Below, piece after piece: positions 10,872 through 21,489 of a stretch of DNA of 64,000 bases (the first letter of the stretch is position 1; each line of letters opens with the position of its first letter). Under the pieces are notes generated by a model. That model was not told the origin of the DNA. It searched no databases and was given only the letters and a program-made list of their open reading frames with translations. The position numbers were made by a program, and so were the translations under genes. Location: NCBI GenBank assembly GCA_036365515.1, contig CM070877.1, positions 67,214,522 through 67,278,521 on the forward strand, written 5' to 3'. This DNA comes from Torymus aiolomorphi. Lineage: Eukaryota; Arthropoda; Insecta; Hymenoptera; Torymidae.

Positions 10872-11810
10872 GTGAATACTGTTCGAGTGAACGCGAATAT
10901 GAACGGATTCGCTGCACAAGCGAATGCGAACGGAAGAGCGAAAGAAGACAATCGCGAAAATCCGTCCGGCAACTCCGACCAAAATAATGCCGCACAGAAC
11001 AATGCGCAAGATTTACGAGAAAATGAGCGCGTCATGGAAATTCGGACTGCACCTGCGAACATCGTGCAGAACCAGAACGCGCTCATAAATCTCGCGCAGA
11101 ATCAGATTTCGCTCGTAATCGGCGTACAAAACCAGCCTTCGCTCGTAACCGTTGTACAAAACCGGCCTCAGCCCGCGTACGCCGAAAATGCACGTTCTAT
11201 GCCACTGAATATAGAAGATTGAAGGTACTTGCTTCGTGCACTCGTCCGAAACCTACAATTACCAGAATTTTTTGGACAAGATCACGAAGATCCACAAAAC
11301 TTTTTACGCGAGTGCGAGTTTTGGAGTAACTAATACTGAAGCGCACATGCGTGCGCGCCTCACGTCCTGAGCTCTAAAAAAAGATGTTGTGCGCTGGTCT
11401 GCGGTATATAAAAATTTAAATTTAACATGACCAAAATTCTGTGACTTAATGAGAAACCGCTTTGCCTCGCCCACGACACTCATGAAATTGTCCGCAAAGC
11501 TTTACGGCCAGTCGCAAACTGAAAAAGAATCGACGGGTCTATTACTGGAGCAGAGACACCTTCTCGCACGCCGTTCGTTTCCGGATGCTTCAGAACAGAA
11601 AATAGTCGGCATTTTAATCGAGGCTCTGCATCCGTCAACTAAGAAATTATAGCGTTCATCAACTTTCCAGATAGTAGGCGAATTAATCATTCGCGCGGGG
11701 CAGATTGAACAGGACGAGATGGAGGAGCGCAATGCGAATCGGCGCTCTGCGTAAAACTCCACACCTCTCGACACTACTCAATCTCGAGCGATGAAGCCGA
11801 TCGCGCAGCC
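10872..11810 (+). pseudogene. Gypsy A gag (broken)
   Basis: The N-terminal piece (10872-11222) is rich in asparagine, glutamine and alanine with repeated QNQ phrases. The region to about 11340 reads LPEFFGQDHEDPQNFLRECE, a common start of the gypsy gag homology region. 11449-11652 gives the capsid-like AKLYGQSQTEKES and FPDASEQKIVGILIEALHPS. Stops and frameshifts separate these pieces. Gag would form the particle that packages element RNA. No clear zinc knuckle survives. Confidence 0.6.
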
Positions 11811-12161
11811 GGTGACATTTGCTACGCCTTTACAGTCGCAGAAATCTGTGCGGCTTTTATCGCCTTGTCACTATTGTCCTGAGAGGCATTGAAATCAAGA
11901 CTGCCCGCGAAATCCAAATTTACAGCAGCCGAAAAACAACAGCGTGGCGCCGATGAACGCGGCGAATGCTGCTCCGTACTACGCCACCCATTAGCTGCGT
12001 CGCTTTTCTCAGAACCTTCATGCATAGGATTTTTGTCGGTAGTTTTGAACCGGAAAAATACATGCGCGTTAATCGTTTCGGTGGCAAGCGATTGCTCTAT
12101 ATACAGTAAATATCTCACATCACATAGCGTTGGAAAAATTGCAGTGCGTAATTGAAATGTC

Positions 12162-12455
12162 GTGAAAAATCGCACAATGATCGTGAGAAGCGCTTGCGTG
12201 CTTCTTCTTACTGTAGGCGAACATACGGGAAAAGTCAGATTTCTCGTGTGCGATAAGCTGGGCACGGACGTGATGTTGGATAGAACTTGGCTAAAAGCGC
12301 AAAAGGCAGTCCACGATCATGATCTTGATTGCTTATATATTGGCGATAAAATGCGGCATCGCGTATATTGGACTTGTAATAATAACACAACATCCAAATC
12401 TGCCGCGCCGTCTAACTTTTTCGCGAGTGTGCAGCACGGATTCCAGGACGAGTGA
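12162..12455 (+). pseudogene. Gypsy A protease-region remnant
   Basis: An open piece ends in the phrase FLVCDKLGTDVMLDRTWLKAQKAVHDHD, which resembles the second half of a retropepsin domain (the xILGxDWL-like segment) just upstream of RT. The catalytic D-T/S-G triad was not seen in frame, so the call rests on position and on this C-terminal motif. Confidence 0.4.
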
Positions 12456-12529
12456 GCGCTGAGACTATTAGCGCTTCTCCACGATTGTGCCGATATTTTC
12501 TTTTCCATTGGCCCTCTCCGTCAAAGCTC

Positions 12530-13300
12530 GTATATTAAACATGAGATAGAAATCGAGCGATGTTCCGTTTCGTCTCCCTCCTTACCGTTATTGCGCGGAG
12601 AAAAAGAAAGCGATCCAGGTGCAGGTAAGAGAGATGTTGGCTGACGGATTAATCGAACCCTCGTTTTCGCCATATAGTTCACGGATCGTAATGGACCGCA
12701 AAAAGAACGAGGAGTTTAGATTTTGTAACGATTTTCGTCGATTAAACGCCATAATAAAGGACACGGCGAAAAATCTCCCGGTCATCCAAAGTCATTAAAG
12801 ATATCGGTATAGCAAAAATCTTCACTACTTTAACTTAAAACATGGATATTAGCAGATTCCGCTAACGGAACGCGCAAAGATGTACACCGCTTTCGCGACA
12901 CCTGACAGCGGGCTTTAGCAGTGGCGAGCAATGCCGTTTGGTTTAAAAAATGCGCCCGGACGCTTCAATAATTTTATAACGCAGGAGGTACTGTCCGGTT
13001 TTATAAATGAGTTGGTTCGCTCGTACTTAGATGACTTTGCAATTTACTCCAGTACTTGGGAAGAGCATCTCGCTCACTTAAATAAGGTTTTTGAGTGCTT
13101 GCGGGTTTATCAACTCACGTGTTCCATTAAAAAGTTCTTTTTCGGTAAACAGAGCTTGGAATTTCTCGGGCATCAGATTACAGGTGAGGGATATACAGAA
13201 AAACCCGAACACGTGCGCACAATTAAAAATTCTTCTGTCCCGCATAATTGCAGAAAACTCTCGCTAATTGCTCTACCGCTCATGGCACTTTTATCTTCCA
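12530..13300 (+). pseudogene. Gypsy A reverse transcriptase (broken)
   Basis: The order of motifs is clear: ADGLIEPSFSPYSSRIVM, then FCNDFRRLNAI, then the strand ending QIPLTERAKMYTAFATP, then MPFGLKNAPGRFNNF, then YLDDFAIYS (YLDD codons 13024-13035), then SLEFLGHQITGEG. This is the Ty3/gypsy fold that copies element RNA into DNA. At least three in-frame stops lie between 12780 and 12925, so the protein cannot be made whole. Confidence 0.8.
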
Positions 13301-13815
13301 AACTTTCTTGGCAGTGGACGGCTGAAAGCCAGAGAGCGTTCGAAGCATTGAAGCGAGCTTTTAGTTTACCGCTTGAACTTTACCAGCCAGATCCTGAAAA
13401 CCGTATATTTTGCAAACCGACGCGTGCACCACGGGTACGGGCGCGGTTTTATACAAGCTTGATGATGCGCGTAAGTGATGAATTATTTCATATGCGTCTG
13501 CTAAGTTCACGAGAACGGAAAAGCGGTATCATTGCAACGAGCAGGAATGCCTTGCTGTAATCTGGGCATTACGTAAGTTTCGGCACTACTTTAAAGATGA
13601 ACGGTTTACGTTGCGAACAGATAATCGCGCCCTTACATGGCTCGATAATATTAAGGATGGAAAAGGGAAACTGCACCGCTAGGCCATGTATCTTAAAAGT
13701 TTTAATTTAGCAGTAGAACACACTACCGGTAGAAATAAGAAATGCCTGACGCGCCTTGACGTGAACCCGGCGCGGAAATATTTGCATACAACGCAGACGC
13801 GCTTGAAGCCCTATT
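13301..13815 (+). pseudogene. Gypsy A RNase H (broken)
   Basis: The connection peptide includes WTAESQRAFEALKRAF (about 13315-13360). After frameshifts the RNase H core is readable as NEQECLAVIWALRKFRHYF (about 13535-13595), then FTLRTDNRALTWL and HTTGR. The first catalytic segment (normally xTDASxxGxGA) is frameshifted near 13410-13440. Several stops are present. Confidence 0.7.
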
Positions 13816-14861
13816 ACCACAGGAAAGATCGGGACTGCAGCAGCACATATACCATGCGTCTATGATTGCGCAAGATCTGCACGAACGTATAGTGCAAGGT
13901 AAAAAAGACAAGCCCGTGGACATTACAGACGCCGAACGCTTTCTGCAGCCGACTCAGACGCTGCAGTTTAGCGATGGGGCGTATTATTCGTGTCGTGGGG
14001 ATGTGATCGCATAATTTCACGAAGTTCCTCTCGCGTGTCATCATGGAGCAGACGAGACATTTCGCGCCATATGCGAACACCACTATTGGCCGCGAATGCG
14101 AAGCGATATTCGCCACGCAGTTGCGAACTGCGCTGTTTGCTTACTATTGAAGGCCGCTTAGCCCATTGCAAAGGGCATACAACAACCACGTCAATCTACC
14201 GCGCCATGGGATACGGTCGCGATTGATTTGATGGCCCCGTATCCGCGAATTTCGAAGGAAAAAATACTTTATTTTGGTTGTAACTGACGTGATGTCGCGA
14301 TGGTAGAAGCGTCTGCTATATCAAGTTCGGAAATCAATGTAATTGCCCCGATTTTGGAATCAAGTTTTTATGCGTTGGGGTTACCCGCAAGTCATACTGA
14401 GCGATAACGCGCCGCAGTTTCGGGGTACCTCGTGTAAAACATACTAAAGATCCTGGAGCACGCTCGCGTACACGACGCCTGCGTATCACCCGCAGGCGAA
14501 TCCAACTGAGGGAAGAAATCAAGAGCTAAAGAAAGGGTTACGACTCAACATCGCTGGTGGAGACCAACGCCATTGGGACCTGCATCTGCCAACCATCCTT
14601 TTTTCCATGTGCAGGCGCATGAACAGGATGACAGGACAAACACCGAGTGAGATGCTTCTTGGCCGCAACTGGCCACAACCGAGAGAATGGAATTTCTCTT
14701 ACGACGAGGTGACGCAAGAACGCATCGATATAGCGAGAAGGCATCAGATCGCGGTCACTCCTCCGATGATAACTGAAGGCAATGAACCACTACGAGTTGT
14801 AGAGCTTATTCTCGCCAAAAATTTTGCTCTCTCTAAGTGGAAGGCTTCAACACCCAACTAG
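13816..14861 (+). pseudogene. Gypsy A integrase (broken)
   Basis: The HHCC zinc-binding part is visible in pieces (HHYWPRMRSDI, then CAVC at about 14080-14140). The catalytic core follows with AIDLMAPYPR (about 14220), a frameshifted middle, then PAYHPQANPTEG (about 14480) and ELKKGLRLN. The C-terminal region MNRMTGQTPSEMLLGRNWP is open at 14607-14861. At least five lesions separate the pieces, so no active integrase can be made. Confidence 0.72.
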
Positions 14862-15503
14862 CCCAGCGGTGGACTGGGCCCTTCACTGTACTGGAGAAAT
14901 GCAGCGGCGATGTTTAAATTCTTGAGCGACCATGACGTGAAAATATTAAGCTTCACGTGAGTACCTTAAAAAGGATACCACGACCACCATCTGCTGAGAC
15001 CGCGGACCATTTCTAGCAGTCGAACCTCAGGTCGCACGAGACTGTGCCGCTTCCCCAGCTGTTGATTGCATCCGGCTCTCGAACTGTATTGGCAACTGAG
15101 CCGACGTGAGTCCAGAGCCCGCCAGTCGATCAGCGAGTTGCATCAGCGGACCCAGTGACACGAGCTCAAACAGAGAGATGCGACACGCCGTCGTCTGCTG
15201 GAGATGCACCTTCCGTGCACATGGATTTGCCAGCCGAGTCCGACCTGCTGGACAACCCTACCAGACGACCGATTTCCCGGACTTCGCCGCAGTCACGCCT
15301 CCTCGCCATCGGCGCGACAGACCCTCGAAGGGAGAGCGCTCAGGACGGGTAGACGAACAGAGCTACCACGTGCGTCGCCATCGCTATAGTCTTCACTCGA
15401 GACTGAAGTGACTGTACGTGAAGTAACATTTAGTGATATTACCGGTGGTATAACATTTAAGTGCGAATTAAGTTAAGAGACAAAAAAAAAGAGAAAAACA
15501 ATC
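14862..15503 (+). other. Gypsy A 3' internal region, no clear gene
   Basis: GC-richer sequence between integrase and the downstream reading frame. Several short overlapping open frames occur, but none has a recognisable domain. A proline/serine/arginine-rich run at 15106-15411 could be part of a spliced or frameshifted accessory ORF, but this cannot be decided from sequence alone. Confidence 0.4.
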
Positions 15504-15905
15504 ATGTCAGACAGGAAGAGGCCTCGAGGTGGACGTGATGCAAAAATCCGTTTCGCCCTCGACTTGTGTAAGCATTCGCACAGTCACGGAGATGTTGAGA
15601 CAAAGAAGCGTGCTCTGAAGACGCTGTATATGGTGTAGACCCCGAGATCTCAGAAGCAAGGTGTCCCTGAAATTCCAGCCATTTCGCCTCTCATATCGAC
15701 AGAAAGCCTGCCACCTTAGGCGGACTTCGAACCACCGCCTCTCCACGAAGCTGCCCTGGAGATACCGACCACGCCACCACCTGCACCCACAGACCTTCCG
15801 CTACCGCTCTCGATGGACGTCGAGATGGTAATAACTGAACCGGAGACGCTCGATTTAATTATGGATGACATTGAGAAGTTCCTCATGGGTAATGTACAGC
15901 TGTGA
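15504..15905 (+). pseudogene. Unrecognised gypsy A accessory ORF, two internal stops
   Basis: A 134-codon frame opens with ATG (MSDRKRPRGGRDAKIRFALD) and ends TGA at 15903-15905. Two TAG codons interrupt it at 15636 and 15717, but the frame and character stay consistent across them. The N-terminus is basic, the middle is proline-rich (TTPPPAPTDLPLP) and the C-terminus is acidic (ETLDLIMDDIEKF). It lies where env or an accessory gene would sit in an LTR element. No signal peptide or membrane segment is visible, so it is not an env-like protein as read here. I do not recognise the family. Confidence 0.5.
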
Positions 15906-16048
15906 AGTATGTGATATACGAAGATATTTATATTTACTTAAAGAGACTAAGAAAATGATAAACAAATATTTAAATTCGAATCAATTGAATTATTTTTTTC
16001 TTTTGCATGTTAAATTTGATTATACCCTACACAAACAATCATTATTAC

Positions 16049-16252
16049 ATACTAAGGAATAGACCGCTAACGGTTCTACTGCCCAGGTTAAAAAATAAAG
16101 ACAAAACTTATATGTCCAACGTTTCGAACGGTTTTATTCCGCCCCTTATCAAGGTCAAAACTCTATCGTATTAAAGTATACTACAAGTAGACACTATAAG
16201 TGACTACTAGTCAATGTACATTGACTAGTATTAGCGGTCTATTCCTTAGTAT
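16049..16252. mobile_element. MITE-like repeat with 22-bp terminal inverted repeats
   Basis: The ends ATACTAAGGAATAGACCGCT (16049-16068) and its reverse complement (16233-16252) are perfect inverted repeats around a 160-bp interior. The interior includes GTCCAACGTTTCGAACGG and CCCCTTATCAAGG, phrases that recall degenerate hammerhead-ribozyme/Penelope-type repeats when read on the minus strand. It lies in the 3' internal region of gypsy A. Confidence 0.6.
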
Positions 16253-16496
16253 ATTCTACCATGACTGCCATTAGCTGCAAACAACTACAATCATTATTAC
16301 AGACAAACACACCTTTCATCTCCTATAAAATTATAGCAATTATACATATACACGAAACATTTCATTGTAAATAGTTTAAGTTTTCCTTTTGAATAATTAA
16401 TTAATTCTACTATCTTAAATTGTGTCTATTTTGAAATTTTTCTCTTTATTTTGTAATTTTCCCGCAGAGAAAAAGTCGCGCATCACTGGCGGGAAT

Positions 16497-16528
16497 TGAC
16501 GTCCGCAAGCGACGTGAAAATTCATATA
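16497..16528 (+). repeat. Gypsy A 3' LTR, first segment
   Basis: TGACGTCCGCAAGCGACG matches the start of the 5' LTR at 9772. The LTR is cut after TATA at 16525-16528 by a Tc1/mariner-superfamily insertion and resumes at 20062. Confidence 0.75.
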
Positions 16529-16889
16529 CACGGTGACCCATTTTAATCGCCGCACCCGGATTTCTCGGAACCTAAGCCAGATAGAGAAAAATGGAGACGA
16601 AAGTTATAGGGGACAAAGCGGGCCGCATAATGGCGCTAACTTCTTTGACCTCGAACTTGACCTTTGAGGTTATTTCAAGGTCAAGTGGTTTTTTCATATC
16701 GAAACACCTAGTTTTGATCCCGGATTCGGAAAGAGCGGGAAATTTATGTTCAAAATCATATTGATAAATTTTTTCCAAGGTCATTTCAAGGTCAAATCTA
16801 GGTCAAACTCAGGAAAGTCCGTTTAAAATCGTTTTTTCCATGAACCACAGGCTAAGCTGGTTCAAATTGATCGTAGGCTTAATAGAGGA

Positions 16890-17100
16890 ACCCACACACC
16901 CCAAACCCACACACACAAAACTTACACATCCTAGTAAACAAAACTCAAACTCGCACATCCTAACCCCATACACTTCATGCCCTCACATGCTGAACTGTTA
17001 CACCCCGGTCCCACAACCATACCCCATACCCCCCAGTCCCACACATCCCTACCCCACGCATGCTAATCCCATACACCCCAAACCCACACATCCTGAACTC
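16890..17100 (-). repeat. Left-arm C-rich CACACC/CCCATAC repeat
   Basis: An irregular run of CCCACACA, CCCATAC and CACATCCTAA-type units on the + strand. It mirrors the GGGTGTGTGG-type run at 19490-19690 and belongs to the inverted arm of the element. Open frames across it encode only low-complexity PTHPKPTH-type sequence. Confidence 0.7.
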
Positions 17101-17239
17101 TGAAAAATTTTTCTCAAGGGCAAAATGATTTTTTAACGGAAACTTTAATATCGTTGAAGCTTCTGTTATAAATGTATTAACCTTACTTTCTGCGCTACCC
17201 AGAAACAACGACGTGGACGTAGTAAGGATTGTTTCCTTT

Positions 17240-17365
17240 GGGGTGCTTAATTAAAGTGAGTCCCCTTGCCTCTCACTGTTCGGGGTGCTTGATTATAGTG
17301 AGTCTCCTTGCCTCTCACTGTTCGGGGTGCTTGATTATAATGAGTCCCCTCGCCTCTCACTAATG
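17240..17365 (-). repeat. Three tandem 42-bp units in left arm
   Basis: The unit contains GTGAGTCCCCTTGCCTCTCA and GTTCGGGGTGCTTGATTATA and is repeated three times, with matching inverted copies at 19220-19345. Arrays near transposon ends often bind transposase, but that role is inference here. Confidence 0.65.
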
Positions 17366-17380
17366 TAAATAAATTTTTAA

Positions 17381-17735
17381 TTAATCTCGAAGCAAGTGTT
17401 CGAAATTACAACCATTTGCTTCAAGGCACATAGTCAAACGCCTTTGAAAATGGCGAACTGTGTTCTGCAAAGTTTGTCTCGGAATGGCAGTGCATGCTCG
17501 ACGAATCCTATCCTGCATATCTACTCTTGTAGTGCGTTGTTGCTCAAAATAGCATTTTTCAAATACCCCCATAAACTTAAGTCTGATGGTGTAGTATGGG
17601 ATGAAGAAGCAAGCCATTTACAGGACCTCCTCAACCAAACTATCTAATACTAAAGTGTTTATTAAAAAATGCTGTTATTATGAGCGTGAAATGTGGTGCT
17701 CCACTATCCTGCTAGAACCTGAAAAATAAATTTAA
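17381..17735 (-). pseudogene. Inverted duplicate of transposase C-terminus
   Basis: The minus strand reads FEQQRTTRVDMQDRIRRAC, then TLQNTVRHFQRRLTMCLEA, almost the same as the C-terminus of the plus-strand transposase ending at 19204. Weaker homology continues left to right through about 17735 (the counterpart of the DGAAPH region), with stops. It is a decayed second copy carried by the left arm. Confidence 0.75.
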
Positions 17736-18173
17736 AAGAACCATTGACGGTACCTATTTTCTTCGTAGATGTGTTTTTAATGATTACATTATCAAAATTA
17801 GTATTTCTGAAATTCGAACGCTACTAATTCACATTATTTACATAAAACAAAAAAATAAAAGGAAGTTTTAGTTTTATTTGCAATTAAAATAAGAAATAAT
17901 GCTTTACTGAATTGAATACCTTTAATGTTTTAACGATTATTTTAGTTTAAAATTTAAAATTAAAAAAGTGTGACAAACGAAGTATTTGTGGCAATTACAG
18001 TTAGCTAATTAAAGTTACCGTAATTTTCCAAAGTTTTTCCTTTTTAGGTGCGACCGTATACGGGCGAGCCTTATAATTATTAATATTTTTGATACCATTT
18101 TACTATTTAAATTTAATAGTAATTAATAGCTTGCTCTGAAACGGCTGACTATCCGCCCAACGAGATCGTTGAT

Positions 18174-19204
18174 ATGATTTTGGTTTTAGGAGCAAGCCAA
18201 AATAATTATCGTGGTACGGCAAGACTTTATGCTGGACGCTATCTTGACAGACGACATCCTGACGATAGAGCTATCAGACGTTTAACTCAAAGAGCTCGTG
18301 GTGGACACATGGTTCGCCAACGTAGGCGCCATGAGTATGATGAAAATGATAATCGAGTTGTAACTATCCTTGCAATAATTCATCTTGACCCACACATTAG
18401 CGCTCGTCGACTAGAAAGGGAAATTGGTATTCCAAGAAATACTTTTTTAAGAATTATGAAGGTGCTTCAACATCACGTGTATCATATTACTTTGGTTCAA
18501 GAGCTACAGTTTCAGCATTTCCAACAGCGTATTGTGTTTTGCCAATGGGCTTTACAAATGATAGAAATGATCCAGACTTTTTTATCTTTGTTCTTTTTTC
18601 TGATGAGGCACAATTTCAAAGTGATAGGGAACTGAGTAGGCATAATTGCCATTATTGGTCTGATGTGAATCCTCATTGTGTCAGAACTGTAAACCATCAA
18701 AGACGTTGGAGTATTATGGTATGGTACGGGATTATCAATGGATATTGTATTGGCCCTTATTTTTTTGAAGCAAATGTAAATCAACATACCTATTTGACGC
18801 TAATAAGAGATGAACTACCTGGATTGATGGAAGATGTTGATTTAGAAACGCGACGAAGAATGTGGCTCCAGCAGGACGGCGCAGCACCACATTTCGCTCG
18901 AATTGTAAGGGCTTTTTTGAATGAGCACTATGGTAACAGATGGATTGGTCGAGGAGGTCCGGTTAACTGGCCTGCTTGCTCACCCGATCTTACATCACCA
19001 AATTTCTATTTATGGGGGTATTTAAAAAATGCTGTTTTTGAGCAACAACCCACTACAAGAGCAGATATGCATGATAGGATTCGTCGAGCATGCGCTGCCA
19101 TTCCGAGACAAACTTTGCAGAACACAGTCCGCCATTTTCGAAGGCGTTTGACTATGTGCCTTGAAGCAAATGGTCGTCATTTCGAACACTTGCTTCGAGG
19201 TTAA
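18174..19204 (+). pseudogene. Tc1/mariner-superfamily transposase (one frameshift)
   Basis: The protein binds the element ends and cuts and pastes the DNA. The N-terminal part has a helix-turn-helix-like region (LYAGRYLDRRHPDDRAIRRL; ARRLEREIGIPRNTFLRIMK). The catalytic core has the acidic positions DEAQF, QQDGAAPHF and SPDLTSPNF, with 36 residues between the second and third aspartates. That is a D,D,D type rather than the classical 34-residue mariner spacing. A frameshift near 18565 separates the two open pieces (18174-18635 and 18539-19204). Apart from that lesion the reading frame is intact to the TAA at 19202-19204. Base composition is more even than in the AT-rich flank. Confidence 0.82.
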
Positions 19205-20061
19205 ATAAAAGTTTATTTACATTAGTGAGAGGCGAGGGGACTCACTATAATCAAGCATCCCGAACAGTGAGAGGAAAGGGGACTCACTATAATCAAGTAC
19301 CCCGACCAGTGAGAGGCAAGGGGACTCACTTTTATTAAGCACCCCAAAGGAAACAATCCTTACTACGTCCACGTCGTTGTTTCTGGGTAGCGCAAAAAGT
19401 AAGGTTAATACTGTTATAACAGAAGCTTCAGCGATCTTAAAGTTTCCGTTAAAAAATCACTTTGCCCTTGAGAAAAATTTTTCAGGGTTTAGGATGTGTG
19501 GGTTTGCGGTGTATGGGATTAGCATGCGTGTGGTAGGGATGTGGGAGACTGGGGGTGTGGGGTATGGTTGTGGGGCCGTGGTGTAACAGTTCAGTATGTG
19601 AGGGCATGAAGCGTATGTGGTTAGGATGTGCGAGTTTGAGTTTTGTTTACTAGGATGTGTAAGTTTTGGGTGTGTGGGTTTGGGGTGTGTGGGTTCCTCT
19701 ATTAAGCCTACGATCAATTTGAACCAGCTTAGCCTGTGGTTCATGGAAAAAAACGATTTTAAACGGACTTTTCTGAGTTTGACCTAGATTTGACCTTGAA
19801 ATGACCTTGGAAAAAATTTCTCAATATGATTTTGAACGTAAAATTTCCCGCTCTTTCCGGATCCGGGGTCAAAACTAGGTGTTTCCATATGAAAAAACCA
19901 CTTTGACCTTGAAATAACTTCAAAGGTCAAGTTCAAGGTTAAAGACGTTAGCGCCATTATGTGGCCCCCTTTGTCCCCTATAACTTTTTTCTCAACTATT
20001 TTTCTCCACCTGGCTTAGGTTCCGAGAAATCCGTGTGCGGCGATTAAAATTGGTCACCGTG

Positions 20062-20719
20062 TATATAAAAAAAAGTAGTCAAACCGATAACCCCACCCTC
20101 GACTTTTTCTCGGGAAATACGGAGTCTCGGTCGCGCCCGGCAACTGTCACGGAAACGAGAGCCTCACCTGCTGGTTTTTGCCGCTGTTCTTTTACGGCAG
20201 CCAATCAGCGAGCACAAAACAGTATCTCGGCTCTCCGTTTCGGCGACGGACTTCCAGCTCTCGCCAGGCTTTCGAACTGGCTAGCCTGCACTTTCACCAC
20301 ATAGGACTTGTCGCCTTTTAGGCAAAAGTATGCTTCCCTCGCCAAGTGCCGACGAATGCGCCGCTCAGGCATAAAGGGATGACACTTGCCGAGCCCTTCT
20401 CAGTGTCACTTTGGGTAAGGCAAGAACCCCCCGAGAGAGCCTCGCGAGACCGCGATAGAAACGCGCCACGTACAACCGTCTTGCATTTTATCCTAATTAA
20501 TTATTCCTATTTTTTTTTCTTAGTATTTTAAATTCTACCATTTCTCTCTTATTCATTTAATATTCATTTTTTTTCGTTTAATAGTTAATATGCTCTACCG
20601 GGCATAATTTTATTTAGTCTTTATTTTTTTTCTCTTTAAATCATTCTTTTAATTATTTACATTAAACCTAATTTATTTCCGCCTTCCTTCAGATAACTCT
20701 CTTCTTTGAGCTTATATCA
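20062..20719 (+). repeat. Gypsy A 3' LTR, second segment
   Basis: Resumes at TATATAAAAAAAAGTAGTCA, the counterpart of 9801 in the 5' LTR, and runs to TTGAGCTTATATCA at 20719. A deletion of about 55 bp relative to the 5' LTR lies near 20146-20160. Confidence 0.75.
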
Positions 20720-20845
20720 TTATTGATTGCGTCTTCTAACGACTTCCTCTCTTTCACTTTTTTGTTGACTTTATCTTTAAAAATACCGACAAAATGTTCG
20801 GCAGCGCCGTTAGTAGCCGGGTGATAAGGCGGTAAGAAGGTATGC
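20720..20845 (-). pseudogene. Gypsy B integrase core piece
   Basis: The minus strand reads PPYHPATNGAAEHFVGIFKD, then KVNKKVKERKSLEDAIN, the third catalytic segment of a gypsy integrase (NGAAE with the glutamate present). It is cut on one side by gypsy A and on the other by a foldback MITE. Confidence 0.75.
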
Positions 20846-20846
20846 C

Positions 20847-21434
20847 TAAGCGGAGGTACGGGTGAAATTTTAACCCGGTATTAAAAAAATCGAAGAGGGC
20901 TGTAAATTTTTTTCATAACATATGTTGGCATGCTGAATTCAGTGAGTAAATCAAATTTGCTAAAAAAAAATCTTTTTCATAACTTTTGAATTTTTCATTT
21001 TTGGAAAAATCAATATTTTTTCAAACCATACATGGAGTTGTTGGTTTTATTCACAAAAAAATTCTTGTCGCGTGTTACAAAAACAGAATTTTTATAATTT
21101 ATCTACATTTTTCGTATGTATATAGTGTTGAGAAGGTCACTATACTTCAATTTAAAAAAAAAAAATCAAAATGGCCGAAACGAAAAAATGTTACTCCTTC
21201 GTCAATTCAAAAAATTTTTTTGTGAATGCATTGCATGGTAACCAACAACTCCACGTATGAATTTAAAAAAAAATTAATTTTTTCAAAATCAAAAATTCAT
21301 AAGTGATGAAAAAGATTTTTTTTTAGCAAATTGGATTTACTCATTGTTATGAAAAAAATATGTTATGAAAAAAATTATCAGCCCCCTGCAATCTTTCTTA
21401 GACCGGATTGAAATTTCACCGGTACCTCCTCTTA
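20847..21434. mobile_element. Foldback MITE inside gypsy B integrase
   Basis: Long imperfect terminal inverted repeats start TAAGCGGAGGTACGGGTGAA on the left and end TTCACCGGTACCTCCTCTTA on the right. Further mirrored stretches are TTTGCTAAAAAAAAATCTTT with AAGATTTTTTTTTAGCAAA, and GGAGTTGTTGG with CCAACAACTCC. The unit is about 590 bp and non-coding. It interrupts the integrase between the ITDNG-like and YHPATNG segments of gypsy B. Confidence 0.65.
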
Positions 21435-21489
21435 AGTAGTAAAAAGCTTAAAAAATTATAAAAAAAGTTCAATCGCGAATTGCATACCG

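Larger units (their letters stand above)
16529..20061 (+). mobile_element. Tc1/mariner-superfamily element with about 1.2-kb inverted arms
   Basis: The element begins CACGGTGACC and ends GGTCACCGTG, flanked by TA on both sides (16527-16528 and 20062-20063). This is the TA duplication expected of the superfamily. The two arms (about 16529-17735 and about 18855-20061) are inverted copies. Each holds a C-rich/G-rich tract with CACA-type repeats (about 16890-17100; 19490-19690) and three tandem 42-bp units (17240-17365; 19220-19345). Each also holds the last 40 percent or so of the transposase gene. Only the right-hand copy is attached to the rest of the transposase. Confidence 0.8.
9772..20719 (+). 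mobile_element. Gypsy A LTR retrotransposon (plus strand), inserted in gypsy B
   Basis: Two direct repeats of about 0.7-0.8 kb bound the element. The 5' LTR is 9772-10553. The 3' LTR is 16497-16528 plus 20062-20719, split by a Tc1/mariner-superfamily element. Between them, degraded gag, protease, reverse transcriptase, RNase H and integrase follow in the gypsy order, and then an extra downstream reading frame (15504-15905). LTRs begin TGACGTCCGC and end TCA. A matching target-site duplication was not found. Many stops and frameshifts make it a dead copy. Confidence 0.8.

Noticed and set aside
15106..15411. 101-codon frame in gypsy A 3' region as a separate gene
   Set aside because: Three overlapping frames are open at once, which points to GC bias instead of coding.
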